Assembly (NCBI RefSeq): GCF_019429565.1
Contig: NZ_JAHXSA010000001.1
Span: 434,001 to 498,000, forward strand
Source: Schaalia sp. ORNL0103
GTDB taxonomy: Bacteria > Actinomycetota > Actinomycetes > Actinomycetales > Actinomycetaceae
Direction of reading: 5' to 3'
DNA: 64,000 nt
The notes under the pieces were generated by a model that did not search any database, was not told the DNA's origin, and saw only the letters and a list, made by a program, of their open reading frames with translations. Below, piece by piece: positions 1-8,323 of this stretch. The translations under genes and the position numbers were made by a program. Position 1 is the first letter of the stretch. Every line of letters starts with the position of its first letter.

Positions 1-379
1 CCGGGCCGTCATTGCCGTGAGAGATGCGCCACCGGGCGATCCAATCCGGTAGGAGGTGTTCTGCGATCGTGAGGCTCGCGGCGATGCGCATCATCTTCCC
101 GCGATCCGTGCGGAGCGAGTTGACAGCATCCGAGAACTCGTCGGCCGCTGTCAGCAGCGTTGTTCCCCAGCCAACAACCAGCTCGCCTGTCGGAGTCAGT
201 CGGGAGCCCCGTGCGGAACGCGCCAGCAGTCGCATGCGCAGATCTTTTTCCAGGTTCCGGATGCGCAGAGATATCGCCTGCTGACTCACGCCCAACTGCG
301 CGCTTGCCGCCGACATGCTGCCTTCCTTCGCGACGAGCGCCAAGACTCGCAGTGCCTCCAAGTCCGGCTCGTAGTGCAT
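1..379 (-). CDS. LysR-family transcriptional regulator, N-terminal part (runs off left edge)
   Basis: The gene reads leftwards off the window; only about 125 residues are visible. The N terminus is a LysR-type winged helix-turn-helix: it begins MHYEPDLEALRVLALVAKEG, followed by SMSAASAQLGVSQQAIS and then RIRNLEKDLRMRLLARS, with LTPTGE closing the domain. The start at 379 is preceded by a GGGAGG ribosome binding site. It is divergent from a YeiH-family transporter, the same pairing as E. coli yeiE/yeiH, so it probably controls that gene from the shared 88-bp intergenic region. The effector-binding domain is outside the window, so the ligand cannot be guessed. Confidence 0.9.
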   Translation of the reverse strand, partial: MHYEPDLEALRVLALVAKEGSMSAASAQLGVSQQAISLRIRNLEKDLRMRLLARSARGSRLTPTGELVVGWGTTLLTAADEFSDAVNSLRTDRGKMMRIAASLTIAEHLLPDWIARWRISHGNDGP

Positions 380-395
380 CTTCCGCCTCCCAGCC

Positions 396-410
396 ACAAG
401 CATAACTTGT
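396..410. promoter_or_regulatory. Candidate LysR-type operator (inverted repeat)
   Basis: ACAAG and CTTGT flank a 5-bp A/T-rich centre in the intergenic region between the LysR gene and the transporter. Short interrupted dyads of this type are typical LysR regulator sites. Assignment is by position and symmetry only. Confidence 0.45.
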
Positions 411-467
411 ATAGCGGACCGTATCTGCCTCTACTCGCGCAAGCGAGTCCCAGGAAACAATGGATGC

Positions 468-1529
468 ATGACACAGACACAGAACATTGCGACTGCCCGA
501 CCGGAACACACGCTGCTTGCCCGAGTCCGCGCGCTCCTGCCCGGGCTTGTCCTCTGCCTGGCCGCGGCCGGAGCATCGTACGGGGTCAGCCTGCTGCTGC
601 CGGGAGTCAGCCCGCTCATTATCGCGATCGTGCTTGGCGTACTCCTGGCCAACGTCGTCCGGCTGCCAGCAGCGGCCTCCGACGGCATCGACTTCTCCGC
701 GAAAAAGCTCCTGCGCGCCGGCATCGTCTTCCTCGGACTCCAGCTGGTACTGACCGACATCCTCGACCTCGGAGCCCCAATGCTGGTCGTCGTCGTGTGC
801 ATTGTCGCCGGCGGTCTGCTCGGCACCGTTCTCCTGGGGAGGCTGCTGCGGGTTCCATCCGGGCTCTCGCTGCTCATTGCCTGCGGATTCTCCATCTGCG
901 GCGCGGCAGCCGTGGCGGGCGCGGCAGGGGTCACCGACCCGGACGACGAGGCCGAGGAAGACACCATCACCGCGGTCACCCTCGTGGTGATCTTCGGAAC
1001 GCTGATGATTCCCCTCGTCCCACTGCTCACGAACCTGCTTGGCCTGGGCTCCGAGACGGCCGGGATGTGGGCCGGGGGTTCCATCCATGAAATCGCGCAA
1101 GTCGTCGCGGTCGGAGGCATCATCGGCGGCGGAGCGCTCACGGTCGCGGTCATCGTCAAACTCGCCCGAGTGCTGCTGCTCGCCCCGGTCGTGGCCATCC
1201 TCAGCATCCGGGAGCGCCGTCTCAGCCGTACGGCAGGCGAACCCAGTCAACAGAGGTCGAGTTCGAAGCTGCCGCCCATCGTCCCGCTGTTCATCATCGG
1301 GTTCATCGCCATGGTGCTCCTGCGTTCCTTTATCCCTCTGCCGGACTTCGTGCTGACGACCGGCGGGCTGCTGCAGACAGGGTTGCTGGCTGCAGCGATG
1401 TTCGGACTCGGCTGCGGCGTCAAGATTCGGAACCTCATCAAGGTGGGCCTCAAGCCCTTCGCCCTGGCCGCGCTCTCCACCCTCCTCGTCGCCACCATCG
1501 CCTATTGCGGAGTCACCTTCGCCGGCTGA
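468..1529 (+). CDS. yeiH: YeiH-family (UPF0324) putative sulfate/anion exporter
   Basis: 353 residues, an all-membrane protein with about ten hydrophobic segments. Family hallmarks are the N-terminal LLPGVSPLIIAIVLGVLLAN region, GIVFLGLQL, the small-residue helix SICGAAAVAG, the polar loop DPDDEAEEDT, and AGGSIHEIAQVVAVG. The UPF0324/YeiH family is annotated as putative sulfate exporters; the substrate is not proven for this protein. An AGGA sits about 12 bp before the ATG; an earlier ATG at 460 closes after three codons. Regulation by the divergent LysR protein is likely from the arrangement. Confidence 0.85.
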   Translation: MTQTQNIATARPEHTLLARVRALLPGLVLCLAAAGASYGVSLLLPGVSPLIIAIVLGVLLANVVRLPAAASDGIDFSAKKLLRAGIVFLGLQLVLTDILDLGAPMLVVVVCIVAGGLLGTVLLGRLLRVPSGLSLLIACGFSICGAAAVAGAAGVTDPDDEAEEDTITAVTLVVIFGTLMIPLVPLLTNLLGLGSETAGMWAGGSIHEIAQVVAVGGIIGGGALTVAVIVKLARVLLLAPVVAILSIRERRLSRTAGEPSQQRSSSKLPPIVPLFIIGFIAMVLLRSFIPLPDFVLTTGGLLQTGLLAAAMFGLGCGVKIRNLIKVGLKPFALAALSTLLVATIAYCGVTFAG

Positions 1530-1574
1530 ACATGGCTCACCAGGGCGTCACTACGCGCCGCAAACGGTCCAAAG

Positions 1575-1614
1575 TGACACTGGTGTCAGAACCTAACTAA
1601 GGGTATCCTTGGTT
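1575..1614. promoter_or_regulatory. Two tandem palindromes upstream of the ABC exporter operon
   Basis: The first is TGACAC-TG-GTGTCA (1575-1588, perfect 6-bp arms). The second is a 20-bp imperfect dyad at 1595-1614, AACTAAGGGT/ATCCTTGGTT, symmetric at 16 of 20 positions. They lie 35-74 bp before the ATG of the first ABC gene, so they look like operators overlapping its promoter. The regulator is unknown. The second dyad is not a convincing DtxR/IdeR box because its centre is even and the TTAGG half-sites are incomplete. Confidence 0.5.
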
Positions 1615-1648
1615 GTGTACTCGTGTGTGTCATGTTGATAGGAGCACA

Positions 1649-3250
1649 ATGAAACGCGCGATCGTGGTCGTCTGCTCGTGGGCAGCGGCTCTCTGCTTGG
1701 CTGCCGCTTACCTGGCGATTGGCTGGGGTATCGACACTGTTGTCGACGGGCATTCCTGGTCAACGTGGTGGATCGGCGTGCTGGGTGCCCTGGGATCCGG
1801 CGTGTTCGCGTGGGCGGTCAGCGCCCTGGGAGCCGCCCAGATGAACCAGATGGAACCCGCGCTACGCCACTCGATGATCCGACAGGTCTTTGCCCTGGGG
1901 CCCTCGCAGCGCACCAATGAGCGCGCGGGCCGCGTCGTCAACTCCGCCACCGACGGCGTCGAGCGCGTCGCCGCCTACAAGGGCATCTTCCTGGCCCCCA
2001 TGATCGCGTCGCTGACGACCCCGATCCTCGTCGTCATCGTCGTCGCCCTGACGATCGACCCGGCCGCGGGCGGATTCCTCGCGATCGCGATCCCGCTGGT
2101 CCCGATCTGCGTCATGGGCTTCCGCAAGGCGTTCAAGCCGGTGTCCTCGCGCTATCGCCACGCCTCGCGCCAGCTCGCCGCCAAGGAGCTCGACGCCATC
2201 CAGGGCCTGGGCGACCTGGCCCTCATGAACGCCGGCAAGGACATGGGCAAGCGTCTGGCCGAGGCCGCCGAAGAGGTCCGCTCGAAGGTCATGAGCTACC
2301 TGGCCGGCAACCAGCTGATCCTCCTCGTCATCGACTCCGTCTTCTCCCTCGGCATGATCACCGGCGCGATCGCGCTGGCCCTCATCCGTTACAAGCAGGG
2401 TGCGATCAGCGTCGGCGAGGGCATTTCCCTCGTGCTGCTCTCCTCGATCATGCTCGACCCGCTGGACCGCATCGGCCAGTTCTTCTACATCGGCATGGGT
2501 GGCATCGCGGCCAACAAGGAGATCAAGAAGTTCATCAAGCAGACCCCGCCCGTCGTGGACGCCAAGGGTGTCAAGGCCCCGGCCATCCCGCCCCAGCGCG
2601 GCGAGATCCGCCTCAGCGGCGTCTCCTTCTCCTACACCAAGGACACCCCGGTCCTGCAGGGCGCGAACCTGACCCTCACCCAGGGCGAGCACGTCGCGCT
2701 CGCAGGCCCCTCGGGTGCCGGCAAGTCCACGATCTCGGCGCTGCTGCAGGGCTTCCTGCGCCCGACGCGAGGCCGCGTGAGCCTCAACGGCGTCGACCTG
2801 GCCAGCGCGCCCCTGTCGTGGGTGCGAGCCCAGACCGCCGTCGTCGAGCAGAGCACCTACCTGTTCTCCGGCACGCTGCGAGACAACCTGCTCCTGGCCT
2901 CGCCCGCGGCCACGGACGACCAGCTGGTCGAGGCCCTGCGTGCCGCCCACCTGGGGGAGTTCGTTGACACGCTGCCCGGCGGCCTGGACGCCCGCGTGGG
3001 TGCCCGAGGTCTGGCCGTGTCCGGCGGAGAGGCCCAACGCATCGCGATCGCCCGCGCCTTCCTCAAGAATGCGTCGATCATGATCCTGGACGAGCCCACT
3101 GCCCACGTGGACCTGGCCTCCGAGCGTGAGATCCTCGCGTCGCTGGAGACCGTATGCGCCGGGCGCACGACCCTGACTATCTCCCACCGAGACGCCACCA
3201 TCAAGGGCGCCGACCGCGTCGCGACCCTGCAGGAAGGAACGATCCGATGA
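1649..3250 (+). CDS. ABC exporter half-transporter (CydD-like), permease plus ATPase
   Basis: 533 residues: an N-terminal transmembrane domain (roughly residues 1-300, about six helices) followed by an ATPase domain. Walker A is GPSGAGKST, the signature is VSGGEAQRIAIARAF, Walker B is IMILDEPTAHVD and the switch histidine is in TISHRD. The segment GRVVNSATDGVERVAAYKG and the later LDAIQGLGDLALM resemble CydD-type subunits. I chose ATG 1649 because GGAG lies just upstream (1641-1644); a start at 1613 would add 12 residues without a ribosome site. The stop overlaps the next start (ATGA), so the two products are made together and should form a heterodimer. CydDC exports cysteine/glutathione in other bacteria; no cytochrome bd genes are nearby, so the substrate is open. 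Confidence 0.8.
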   Translation: MKRAIVVVCSWAAALCLAAAYLAIGWGIDTVVDGHSWSTWWIGVLGALGSGVFAWAVSALGAAQMNQMEPALRHSMIRQVFALGPSQRTNERAGRVVNSATDGVERVAAYKGIFLAPMIASLTTPILVVIVVALTIDPAAGGFLAIAIPLVPICVMGFRKAFKPVSSRYRHASRQLAAKELDAIQGLGDLALMNAGKDMGKRLAEAAEEVRSKVMSYLAGNQLILLVIDSVFSLGMITGAIALALIRYKQGAISVGEGISLVLLSSIMLDPLDRIGQFFYIGMGGIAANKEIKKFIKQTPPVVDAKGVKAPAIPPQRGEIRLSGVSFSYTKDTPVLQGANLTLTQGEHVALAGPSGAGKSTISALLQGFLRPTRGRVSLNGVDLASAPLSWVRAQTAVVEQSTYLFSGTLRDNLLLASPAATDDQLVEALRAAHLGEFVDTLPGGLDARVGARGLAVSGGEAQRIAIARAFLKNASIMILDEPTAHVDLASEREILASLETVCAGRTTLTISHRDATIKGADRVATLQEGTIR

Positions 3251-5010
3251 CCCGCAGGCAACTGTCTCTTCGACTCCTGTCGATCACGCGGCGCGTCCTG
3301 CCGCCCCTCGCGGCCTCCATTGCCGCCCGCATCGTCTTCCTCATGATCGGCATCGCCCTGTTCGCCCTGGGCGGCTGGGCCGTCGCCGGCCTCGCCTCGG
3401 GGGAGAGTGCCTGGAGCATCGCGCTGATCATTGTCTGCGCCATCGGCCTGAGCCTCCTCAAGGGTCTGGCCCGCTACCTCGAGCAGTTCGCCGGTCACTT
3501 CGTGGCCTTCCACTCCCTGGCGATGCTGCGCAACTACTTCTACGACCAGCTCGAGCCCCAGGCTCCCGCGGGCACGGATCGCCTGGATTCGGGCGACATC
3601 ATGAACCGCGTGACGAAGGATATCGACCGCGTCGAGGTGTTCTTCGCCCACACGCTCGCCCCCGTCACGACGGCCATCATCGTCCCGATCCTGTCGGTCG
3701 TGTGGATGGGCAGCGCCGTGTCCTGGACGCTCGCTGCCGTGCTGGCGCCCTTCCTGCTGATCGTCGGCGCGGTCATTCCCTTCCTGGGTTCCGGCTCTAC
3801 CGCGCGTGCGGCGCGTGAGCTGCGTGAGGCTCGGGGTGCGATCGCCGCCCACGTGACCGACTCGGTGCAGGGCGTGCGTGAGGTCCTCGCTTTTGGGGCC
3901 GAGGAGCGCCGCGAGGCCGAGATGAGCGCCATCGAAAAGCGCATCTCCTCGGGCCTGGGCGCTCAGGGGCGTTGGATCGCGCTGCGGCGAGGCCTCAACC
4001 AGGCAGCCGTTGCCCTCGGCATCGTCACGGTCGCCATGGTCGCGGGCTCGAGCGTGCTCGCCGAAACGTTGACGCTGCCCCAGGCGGGCCTCGCCCTCGG
4101 CATCGCCATGGGGTCCTTCGGACCGGTCCTCGCGGTCGAGGAGTTCGCCGCGGACCTGGATCAGGCCTTCGCGTCGGCCGCCCGTGTCTTCGCGATCACC
4201 GACCGCGCGCCTGCCGTCGCGGACCCGGCCGACCCCAAGCCGCTGACCCCCGGCGACATCGAGTTCACCGACGTGACCTTCGCCTACCCGACGGACGAGG
4301 ATGCCCCCGCGCCCGCCCCCACGGTACTGGACGGCGTGAGCATCCGTATCCCCGCCGGTAAACGCACCGCCATCGTGGGTGCCTCCGGCTCGGGCAAGTC
4401 GACGCTGGCCTCGCTGCTGACCCGCACGTGGGACCCGGCCTCGGGTACCGTCGCCATCGGTGGAACGAACGTGGCCGAGGTGTCCCTGCGCGACCTGCGC
4501 GCGACGGTCGCCTCCGCGCCCCAGCGTCCCTACCTGTTCAACGACACGCTGCGCGCCAACCTCCTGCTCGCAGCACCCGACGCCACCGACAAGGACCTCG
4601 AGTCCGCGCTGGAAGCCGTGGATCTCACCGACTGGCTGGCCACGGAAAAGGACGGCCTGGACACGGTCGTCGGTGACATGGGCGAGCGTCTCTCGGGCGG
4701 CCAGCGTCAGCGCCTGGCCCTGGCTCGCGCGCTCCTGCGCGACGCCCCGATCTACGTCTTCGACGAGGCCACGAGCCAGGTCGACCCGGCCACCGAGGCG
4801 CGCGTGCGCGAGGGCATCGCCCGCGTCGCGAAGGGCCGCACCATCGTCGAGATTGCCCACCGCATCAGCGCCGTGCGTGACGCCGACCAGATCATCGTCA
4901 TGGACGCGGGCCGCGTCGTGGAGACCGGCACCTACGCTGAGCTGCACGCGCGCGGAGGTGCGCTCGCTGCTCTCGAGGCGCGCGAAACCACCGATCAACC
5001 CAGCGCCTGA
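3247..5010 (+). CDS. ABC exporter half-transporter (CydC-like), permease plus ATPase
   Basis: 587 residues, partner of the preceding gene. The transmembrane domain has the CydC-like motif FYDQLEPQAPAG followed by RLDSGDIMNRVTKDIDRVE. The ATPase has Walker A GASGSGKST, signature LSGGQRQRLALARALL, and Walker B YVFDEATSQVD. In this subunit the catalytic glutamate is present and the H-loop is IAHRIS. Translation starts inside the stop codon of the upstream gene, indicating coupling. It is followed, after about 80 bp, by manA, which has its own promoter. Family membership as a heterodimeric exporter is firm; the CydDC label is inference from motif resemblance. Confidence 0.8.
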   Translation: MTRRQLSLRLLSITRRVLPPLAASIAARIVFLMIGIALFALGGWAVAGLASGESAWSIALIIVCAIGLSLLKGLARYLEQFAGHFVAFHSLAMLRNYFYDQLEPQAPAGTDRLDSGDIMNRVTKDIDRVEVFFAHTLAPVTTAIIVPILSVVWMGSAVSWTLAAVLAPFLLIVGAVIPFLGSGSTARAARELREARGAIAAHVTDSVQGVREVLAFGAEERREAEMSAIEKRISSGLGAQGRWIALRRGLNQAAVALGIVTVAMVAGSSVLAETLTLPQAGLALGIAMGSFGPVLAVEEFAADLDQAFASAARVFAITDRAPAVADPADPKPLTPGDIEFTDVTFAYPTDEDAPAPAPTVLDGVSIRIPAGKRTAIVGASGSGKSTLASLLTRTWDPASGTVAIGGTNVAEVSLRDLRATVASAPQRPYLFNDTLRANLLLAAPDATDKDLESALEAVDLTDWLATEKDGLDTVVGDMGERLSGGQRQRLALARALLRDAPIYVFDEATSQVDPATEARVREGIARVAKGRTIVEIAHRISAVRDADQIIVMDAGRVVETGTYAELHARGGALAALEARETTDQPSA

Positions 5011-5077
5011 CATACGCAAGCGCGCGGGGGATGGGGCCACGGCCTCGTCCCTCGCGTGTTTACGCGCCCGATACCGA

Positions 5078-5083
5078 TAGGAT
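5078..5083 (+). promoter_or_regulatory. -10 box of a leaderless manA promoter
   Basis: TAGGAT ends 7 bp before the manA ATG, which would put the transcription start on or next to the A of the start codon. No Shine-Dalgarno lies between. Confidence 0.5.
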
Positions 5084-5090
5084 TCGACCT

Positions 5091-6308
5091 ATGGAAAGAC
5101 TGATCGGCTGGACGAAAGCTGACGCGTGGGGCTCCACGAACGCGATTCCCGAGTTCCTGGGTGCCGCCGCCGGGGACGACCCGGTGTCCGAGGTGTGGTT
5201 CGGCGCCCACCCGGACGGACCGACGTTGCTGACGGGCGGGCAGACCCTCGCCGAGCACATCGGCGAGGACCCCAAGCGAGCCCTTGGCGGCGGACTGCTC
5301 TACGCCTTCGGGCCAACCCTGCCGTACCTGGCCAAGATTATCGCCCCCGCGCAGACCCTGAGCCTGCAGGTGCATCCGACGAAGGAGATCGCGCGCGAGG
5401 GCTACCTGCGCGAGGAGGTCCTAGGCATTGAGCGCACGGACACGCACCGCGTCTACCGGGATATGAACCACAAGCCCGAGATGATCTACGCGCTCACCGA
5501 GTTCAGCGCGCTCGTGGGCTTCCGCGTGCCGCGCAAGGCCCGCCAGCTCCTCGTCGGCCTGGAGGGTGAGCTCGCGGACCGCCTGCGTTACCGCCTCAAG
5601 CTGTCCACCGTGCGCGGGGGCCTGCGTTCCCTGGCCACGTGGCTCTTCGACGAGGACTCCCCGGCGACACCCGAGCGCGTCGAAGAGTTCGTGGCCGCGT
5701 GCCGCTCCCGCCTCGCGTCCGGCACGTCCCCCTCGCCGCGCACCGACGAGCTCGTGAGCGTCCTGGGGGAGAAACACCCGGGCGACCCGGGAATCATCGT
5801 TGCCTTCCTCATGAACCCGGTGTCCCTGCGCCCTGGCGAGGCCGTCTACATTCCGCCGCGCCAGATCCACGCCTACCAGTCGGGCTTGGGCATCGAGGTC
5901 ATGGCCTCCTCCGACAACGTCGTGCGCGCGGGCCTGACCGGCAAGTACGTGGACTCCGCCCAGCTCGTGGAGATCACCGAGTTTTCGGCGCTGCCGCCCG
6001 TGCGCGTGGCGCCCGAGCACCCGTCGGCGACGACGGACCGTTTCCTGGCACCTGCCCAGGAGTTCGAGCTGTCGGTGACGACGCTCGCGCCCGGCAAGCA
6101 CACGTCCCGCGTGGACGAGGTCGCCGTGCCGGGTGAGGGCCCGCGCATCGTCATCGTGACCTCCGGGTCGGTCACCCTGCACGTGAGCGAGGAGCAGGGC
6201 GGGGACAGCGTGGAGCTGAGCCGTGGCCAGGCAGTGTTCGTCTCGGCCGCCGAGCGTCGCATGTGGGCGTACGGCACCGGCTCGTTTGTGCAGGTCGCGG
6301 CCCCCTGA
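5091..6308 (+). CDS. manA: Mannose-6-phosphate isomerase, class I
   Basis: 405 residues; interconverts fructose-6-phosphate and mannose-6-phosphate, feeding GDP-mannose synthesis or mannose catabolism. The zinc site is visible: QVHPTKE (Gln and His), the glutamate in NHKPEMIYAL, and the histidine in YIPPRQIHAYQSG. The conserved arginine region GLTGKYVD precedes the C-terminal cupin part. The start at 5091 (MERLIGWTKADAWGS) matches the family N terminus; an upstream extension from 5031 has no support. It is probably transcribed alone, with a hairpin downstream at 6470-6512 shared with the convergent gene. Confidence 0.95.
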   Translation: MERLIGWTKADAWGSTNAIPEFLGAAAGDDPVSEVWFGAHPDGPTLLTGGQTLAEHIGEDPKRALGGGLLYAFGPTLPYLAKIIAPAQTLSLQVHPTKEIAREGYLREEVLGIERTDTHRVYRDMNHKPEMIYALTEFSALVGFRVPRKARQLLVGLEGELADRLRYRLKLSTVRGGLRSLATWLFDEDSPATPERVEEFVAACRSRLASGTSPSPRTDELVSVLGEKHPGDPGIIVAFLMNPVSLRPGEAVYIPPRQIHAYQSGLGIEVMASSDNVVRAGLTGKYVDSAQLVEITEFSALPPVRVAPEHPSATTDRFLAPAQEFELSVTTLAPGKHTSRVDEVAVPGEGPRIVIVTSGSVTLHVSEEQGGDSVELSRGQAVFVSAAERRMWAYGTGSFVQVAAP

Positions 6309-6469
6309 CCGGGGTGCGTCGCGAGCCGTGACGAGGCCGTGAATGGGAGCGTTGTCAAGTCGTCCCACGTGGTGGTCTTGGTTCCTGGAAAAGCCTTGTA
6401 GCTGCGGCTTTTTCCTCTAAAATAGGAGCCGGGCCTCATCTCCGCTCGCTGCGACGAGGCCCGATTGTC

Positions 6470-6512
6470 AATCGCAGTGTGGGTACCGCGTGGGGGTGCC
6501 CGCACTGCGATT
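6470..6512. terminator. Hairpin between convergent manA and amidotransferase genes
   Basis: 18-bp arms at 6470-6487 and 6495-6512 pair at 16 of 18 positions around a 7-nt loop. It lies 12 bp beyond the end of the minus-strand amidotransferase gene and can serve as a two-way terminator. A second, weaker GGGCCTC/GAGGCCC pair is at 6431-6462. Confidence 0.75.
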
Positions 6513-6523
6513 CTGTTTGCGCC

Positions 6524-7216
6524 TTAGAAGACGCCGGAGACCCAGTCGGCCAGGGTCTTGCATGTGGAGGCCAGCTCGCCCTCGTGGGCGTTGTAGCCGG
6601 CGACGATGTCCTCGGTGTCGACGTCCTCGTTGTTGACTGCCCACACGGTCGCGGTCTCGCGCGTGACCTCCGGGTGGAATTGGACGCCCAGGGCGGTGCC
6701 GTAGGAGAAGATCTGCGTGTACTTGTCCGAGCGCGCCCACTCGCGCGCGCCCCGGGGGAGTTCCACGATGGCGTCACCATGGTCGGCGAACACCGTGTGG
6801 GTCGAGGCTAGGGCCATGCGCAGGGGGACGGCTCCGCCGCCGCCCGCCTGGTCGTTCGTGCCCCAGGCCAGGGAGATGACGCCGTATTCGGGGCCCGCCG
6901 GGTCAGCGACGCTGACACGCCCGCCGAAGGTCGCGGCGATCAGCTGGGCGCCCAGGCAAATGCCGAGCACCCGGATGTGTGCGGCCACGCAGCGGCGCAG
7001 CAGATCGCGTTCTGCTTCCAGCCACGGCCAGGCCTCGTCGTCGTAGGCGTTCGCCCGGCCACCCAGCAGGATGAGGGCATCCGGCAGGGGAGTGGCCGCC
7101 AGGTCCTGGAGGCGCTGCGGATCCTCCCAGGCGCGCACCACCTCGTGACCGCCGAGGAAGGCGGACAACTGACCCACCGGAACGATCGGGTCGTTTTGAA
7201 TCACGAGGATGTTCAT
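6524..7216 (-). CDS. Class I glutamine amidotransferase (GATase1 domain protein)
   Basis: 230 residues, one GATase1 domain. The nucleophile elbow is GICLGAQ (Cys), and the His-Glu part of the triad is in GVQFHPEV. LILLGGRANAYDD is the usual glycine-rich loop. Stand-alone proteins of this type are often annotated as GMP-synthase-like amidotransferases; some act on small amines or peptides, but nothing here identifies the acceptor. The ATG at 7216 is preceded by a -10 box rather than a ribosome site. Its 3' end faces manA across a shared hairpin. Confidence 0.85.
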   Translation of the reverse strand: MNILVIQNDPIVPVGQLSAFLGGHEVVRAWEDPQRLQDLAATPLPDALILLGGRANAYDDEAWPWLEAERDLLRRCVAAHIRVLGICLGAQLIAATFGGRVSVADPAGPEYGVISLAWGTNDQAGGGGAVPLRMALASTHTVFADHGDAIVELPRGAREWARSDKYTQIFSYGTALGVQFHPEVTRETATVWAVNNEDVDTEDIVAGYNAHEGELASTCKTLADWVSGVF

Positions 7217-7222
7217 ACATCA

Positions 7223-7228
7223 ATTGTA
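7223..7228 (-). promoter_or_regulatory. -10 box of a leaderless amidotransferase promoter
   Basis: On the minus strand TACAAT is followed by 6 bp and then the ATG. This is the same layout as several other genes in the window. Confidence 0.55.
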
Positions 7229-7249
7229 GTCGCGATCACGCGCCGGTAC

Positions 7250-8323
7250 CTATCGGCCCTTGAAGAAAGCGAACAGCTGGCGCTCGCGGATCGTCATGGA
7301 GGCAATCACGACACCGATGAGCGTCCACGACGCGGCACAGATGCCCTCGGCTGCGACCAAACGGATGAGATCGGAGCGATCCTCGGGCGCCGCTCCGCTC
7401 AGGATCGTCAGACATATGCCGGAGGTGAGGACGCATGCGCCGCCCACCCATGCCACAGCCTCGAACAGTTGGATGACCGTCGTATCCGACGTGCGGAGCC
7501 CAGCGTGCAGAGCCGAGGCGATCTCGAGGCGACGCCACCATGTGGCAGCGGCCCCTAGCACGGCACCGATTGCGCTCGCGGCGATCCACGCCCACCAGGT
7601 CGGCCTCTGTCGCAGTCGGCCCGCCGCGTCGAAGGACGTCCCGCGCGAAGGGTTCATGGCCAGGACCTGGGCGTTCTGATCGTCGCTTCCAACGAGGGTT
7701 GAGCGCACCAAGGCATCGACGTCGTTGCTGTGCGGCCAGGATTCGTACCAGCACTCATCAAAGGTCCCCGTCGCGGGCACGGGGGCAAGAGCCGCGTAGG
7801 CGTAGCCGGGACGACGCCCGTCGTTCTCGTCCCACGGGTAGGTGCCCGCGACTTCGGCCTGCCCGTGTGCGAGGGGGAGAAGGGCTCCTTGAGTGGTGCC
7901 GAGATCCTCGGCCACCTGCTCAGGGAGCAGAATTCCCGTCGGATCTGCCGTTGTTGTCCCCAGGAGAGAGACGGTTCCGGGCGTGACCTCATACAGAGGT
8001 AGCGACGAGGCAGGAAGGGCAAGCGGGGACAAGCCGGATTCGACCGAGCGAACGGCTCCTGCACGTACCCCGGGGATTCGCGACAGCGCATCGCAAGTGG
8101 CCCCGTCGATGCTGCCTTGCGCTTGGAGAACTCGCACTGATCCCAGATGGACACGGAAAGAGGCAGCCTCAACGCTGACGGAACGAAGGGAGAACGCATC
8201 GGCGCAGATGATGCCTCCGACCAGGGCGGTGGCCAGAACTGTCAGAATCCCGACGCGGGCCGTCCCGCTCAGGCAGTCCCTCCAGGCCTCGGACAGGAGT
8301 GCTCGCCACGAGAGTGTGCTCAT
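7250..8323 (-). CDS. ABC transporter permease-like membrane protein of a lipoprotein/adaptor/ATPase/permease module
   Basis: 357 residues with one N-terminal membrane segment (about residues 22-42), a long extracellular part, and three C-terminal segments (around 247-265, 290-310 and 325-345). This is the FtsX/MacB fold order, although sequence identity to MacB is not obvious by eye. It ends with TIRERQLFAFFKGR. The start overlaps the stop of the ATPase gene (ATGA), so the pair is translationally coupled. It is the last gene of the four-gene minus-strand module that begins at 10631. The export substrate is unknown. Confidence 0.7.
   Translation of the reverse strand: MSTLSWRALLSEAWRDCLSGTARVGILTVLATALVGGIICADAFSLRSVSVEAASFRVHLGSVRVLQAQGSIDGATCDALSRIPGVRAGAVRSVESGLSPLALPASSLPLYEVTPGTVSLLGTTTADPTGILLPEQVAEDLGTTQGALLPLAHGQAEVAGTYPWDENDGRRPGYAYAALAPVPATGTFDECWYESWPHSNDVDALVRSTLVGSDDQNAQVLAMNPSRGTSFDAAGRLRQRPTWWAWIAASAIGAVLGAAATWWRRLEIASALHAGLRTSDTTVIQLFEAVAWVGGACVLTSGICLTILSGAAPEDRSDLIRLVAAEGICAASWTLIGVVIASMTIRERQLFAFFKGR

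Noticed and set aside
9-1250. Long minus-strand open frame over the LysR/YeiH region
   Set aside because: It runs antisense to the YeiH gene with low-complexity, charged residues. It is a GC-rich shadow frame; the real minus-strand gene there is the LysR reading frame ending at 379.
1595-1614. DtxR/IdeR iron box in front of the ABC exporter
   Set aside because: Considered because siderophore importers of this fold are iron-regulated, but the dyad has an even centre and lacks two TTAGG half-sites; left as an unassigned palindrome.
2857-5040. 727-codon minus-strand open frame
   Set aside because: Antisense to the second ABC exporter gene, with Arg/Gly/Asp-rich nonsense sequence and no domain.
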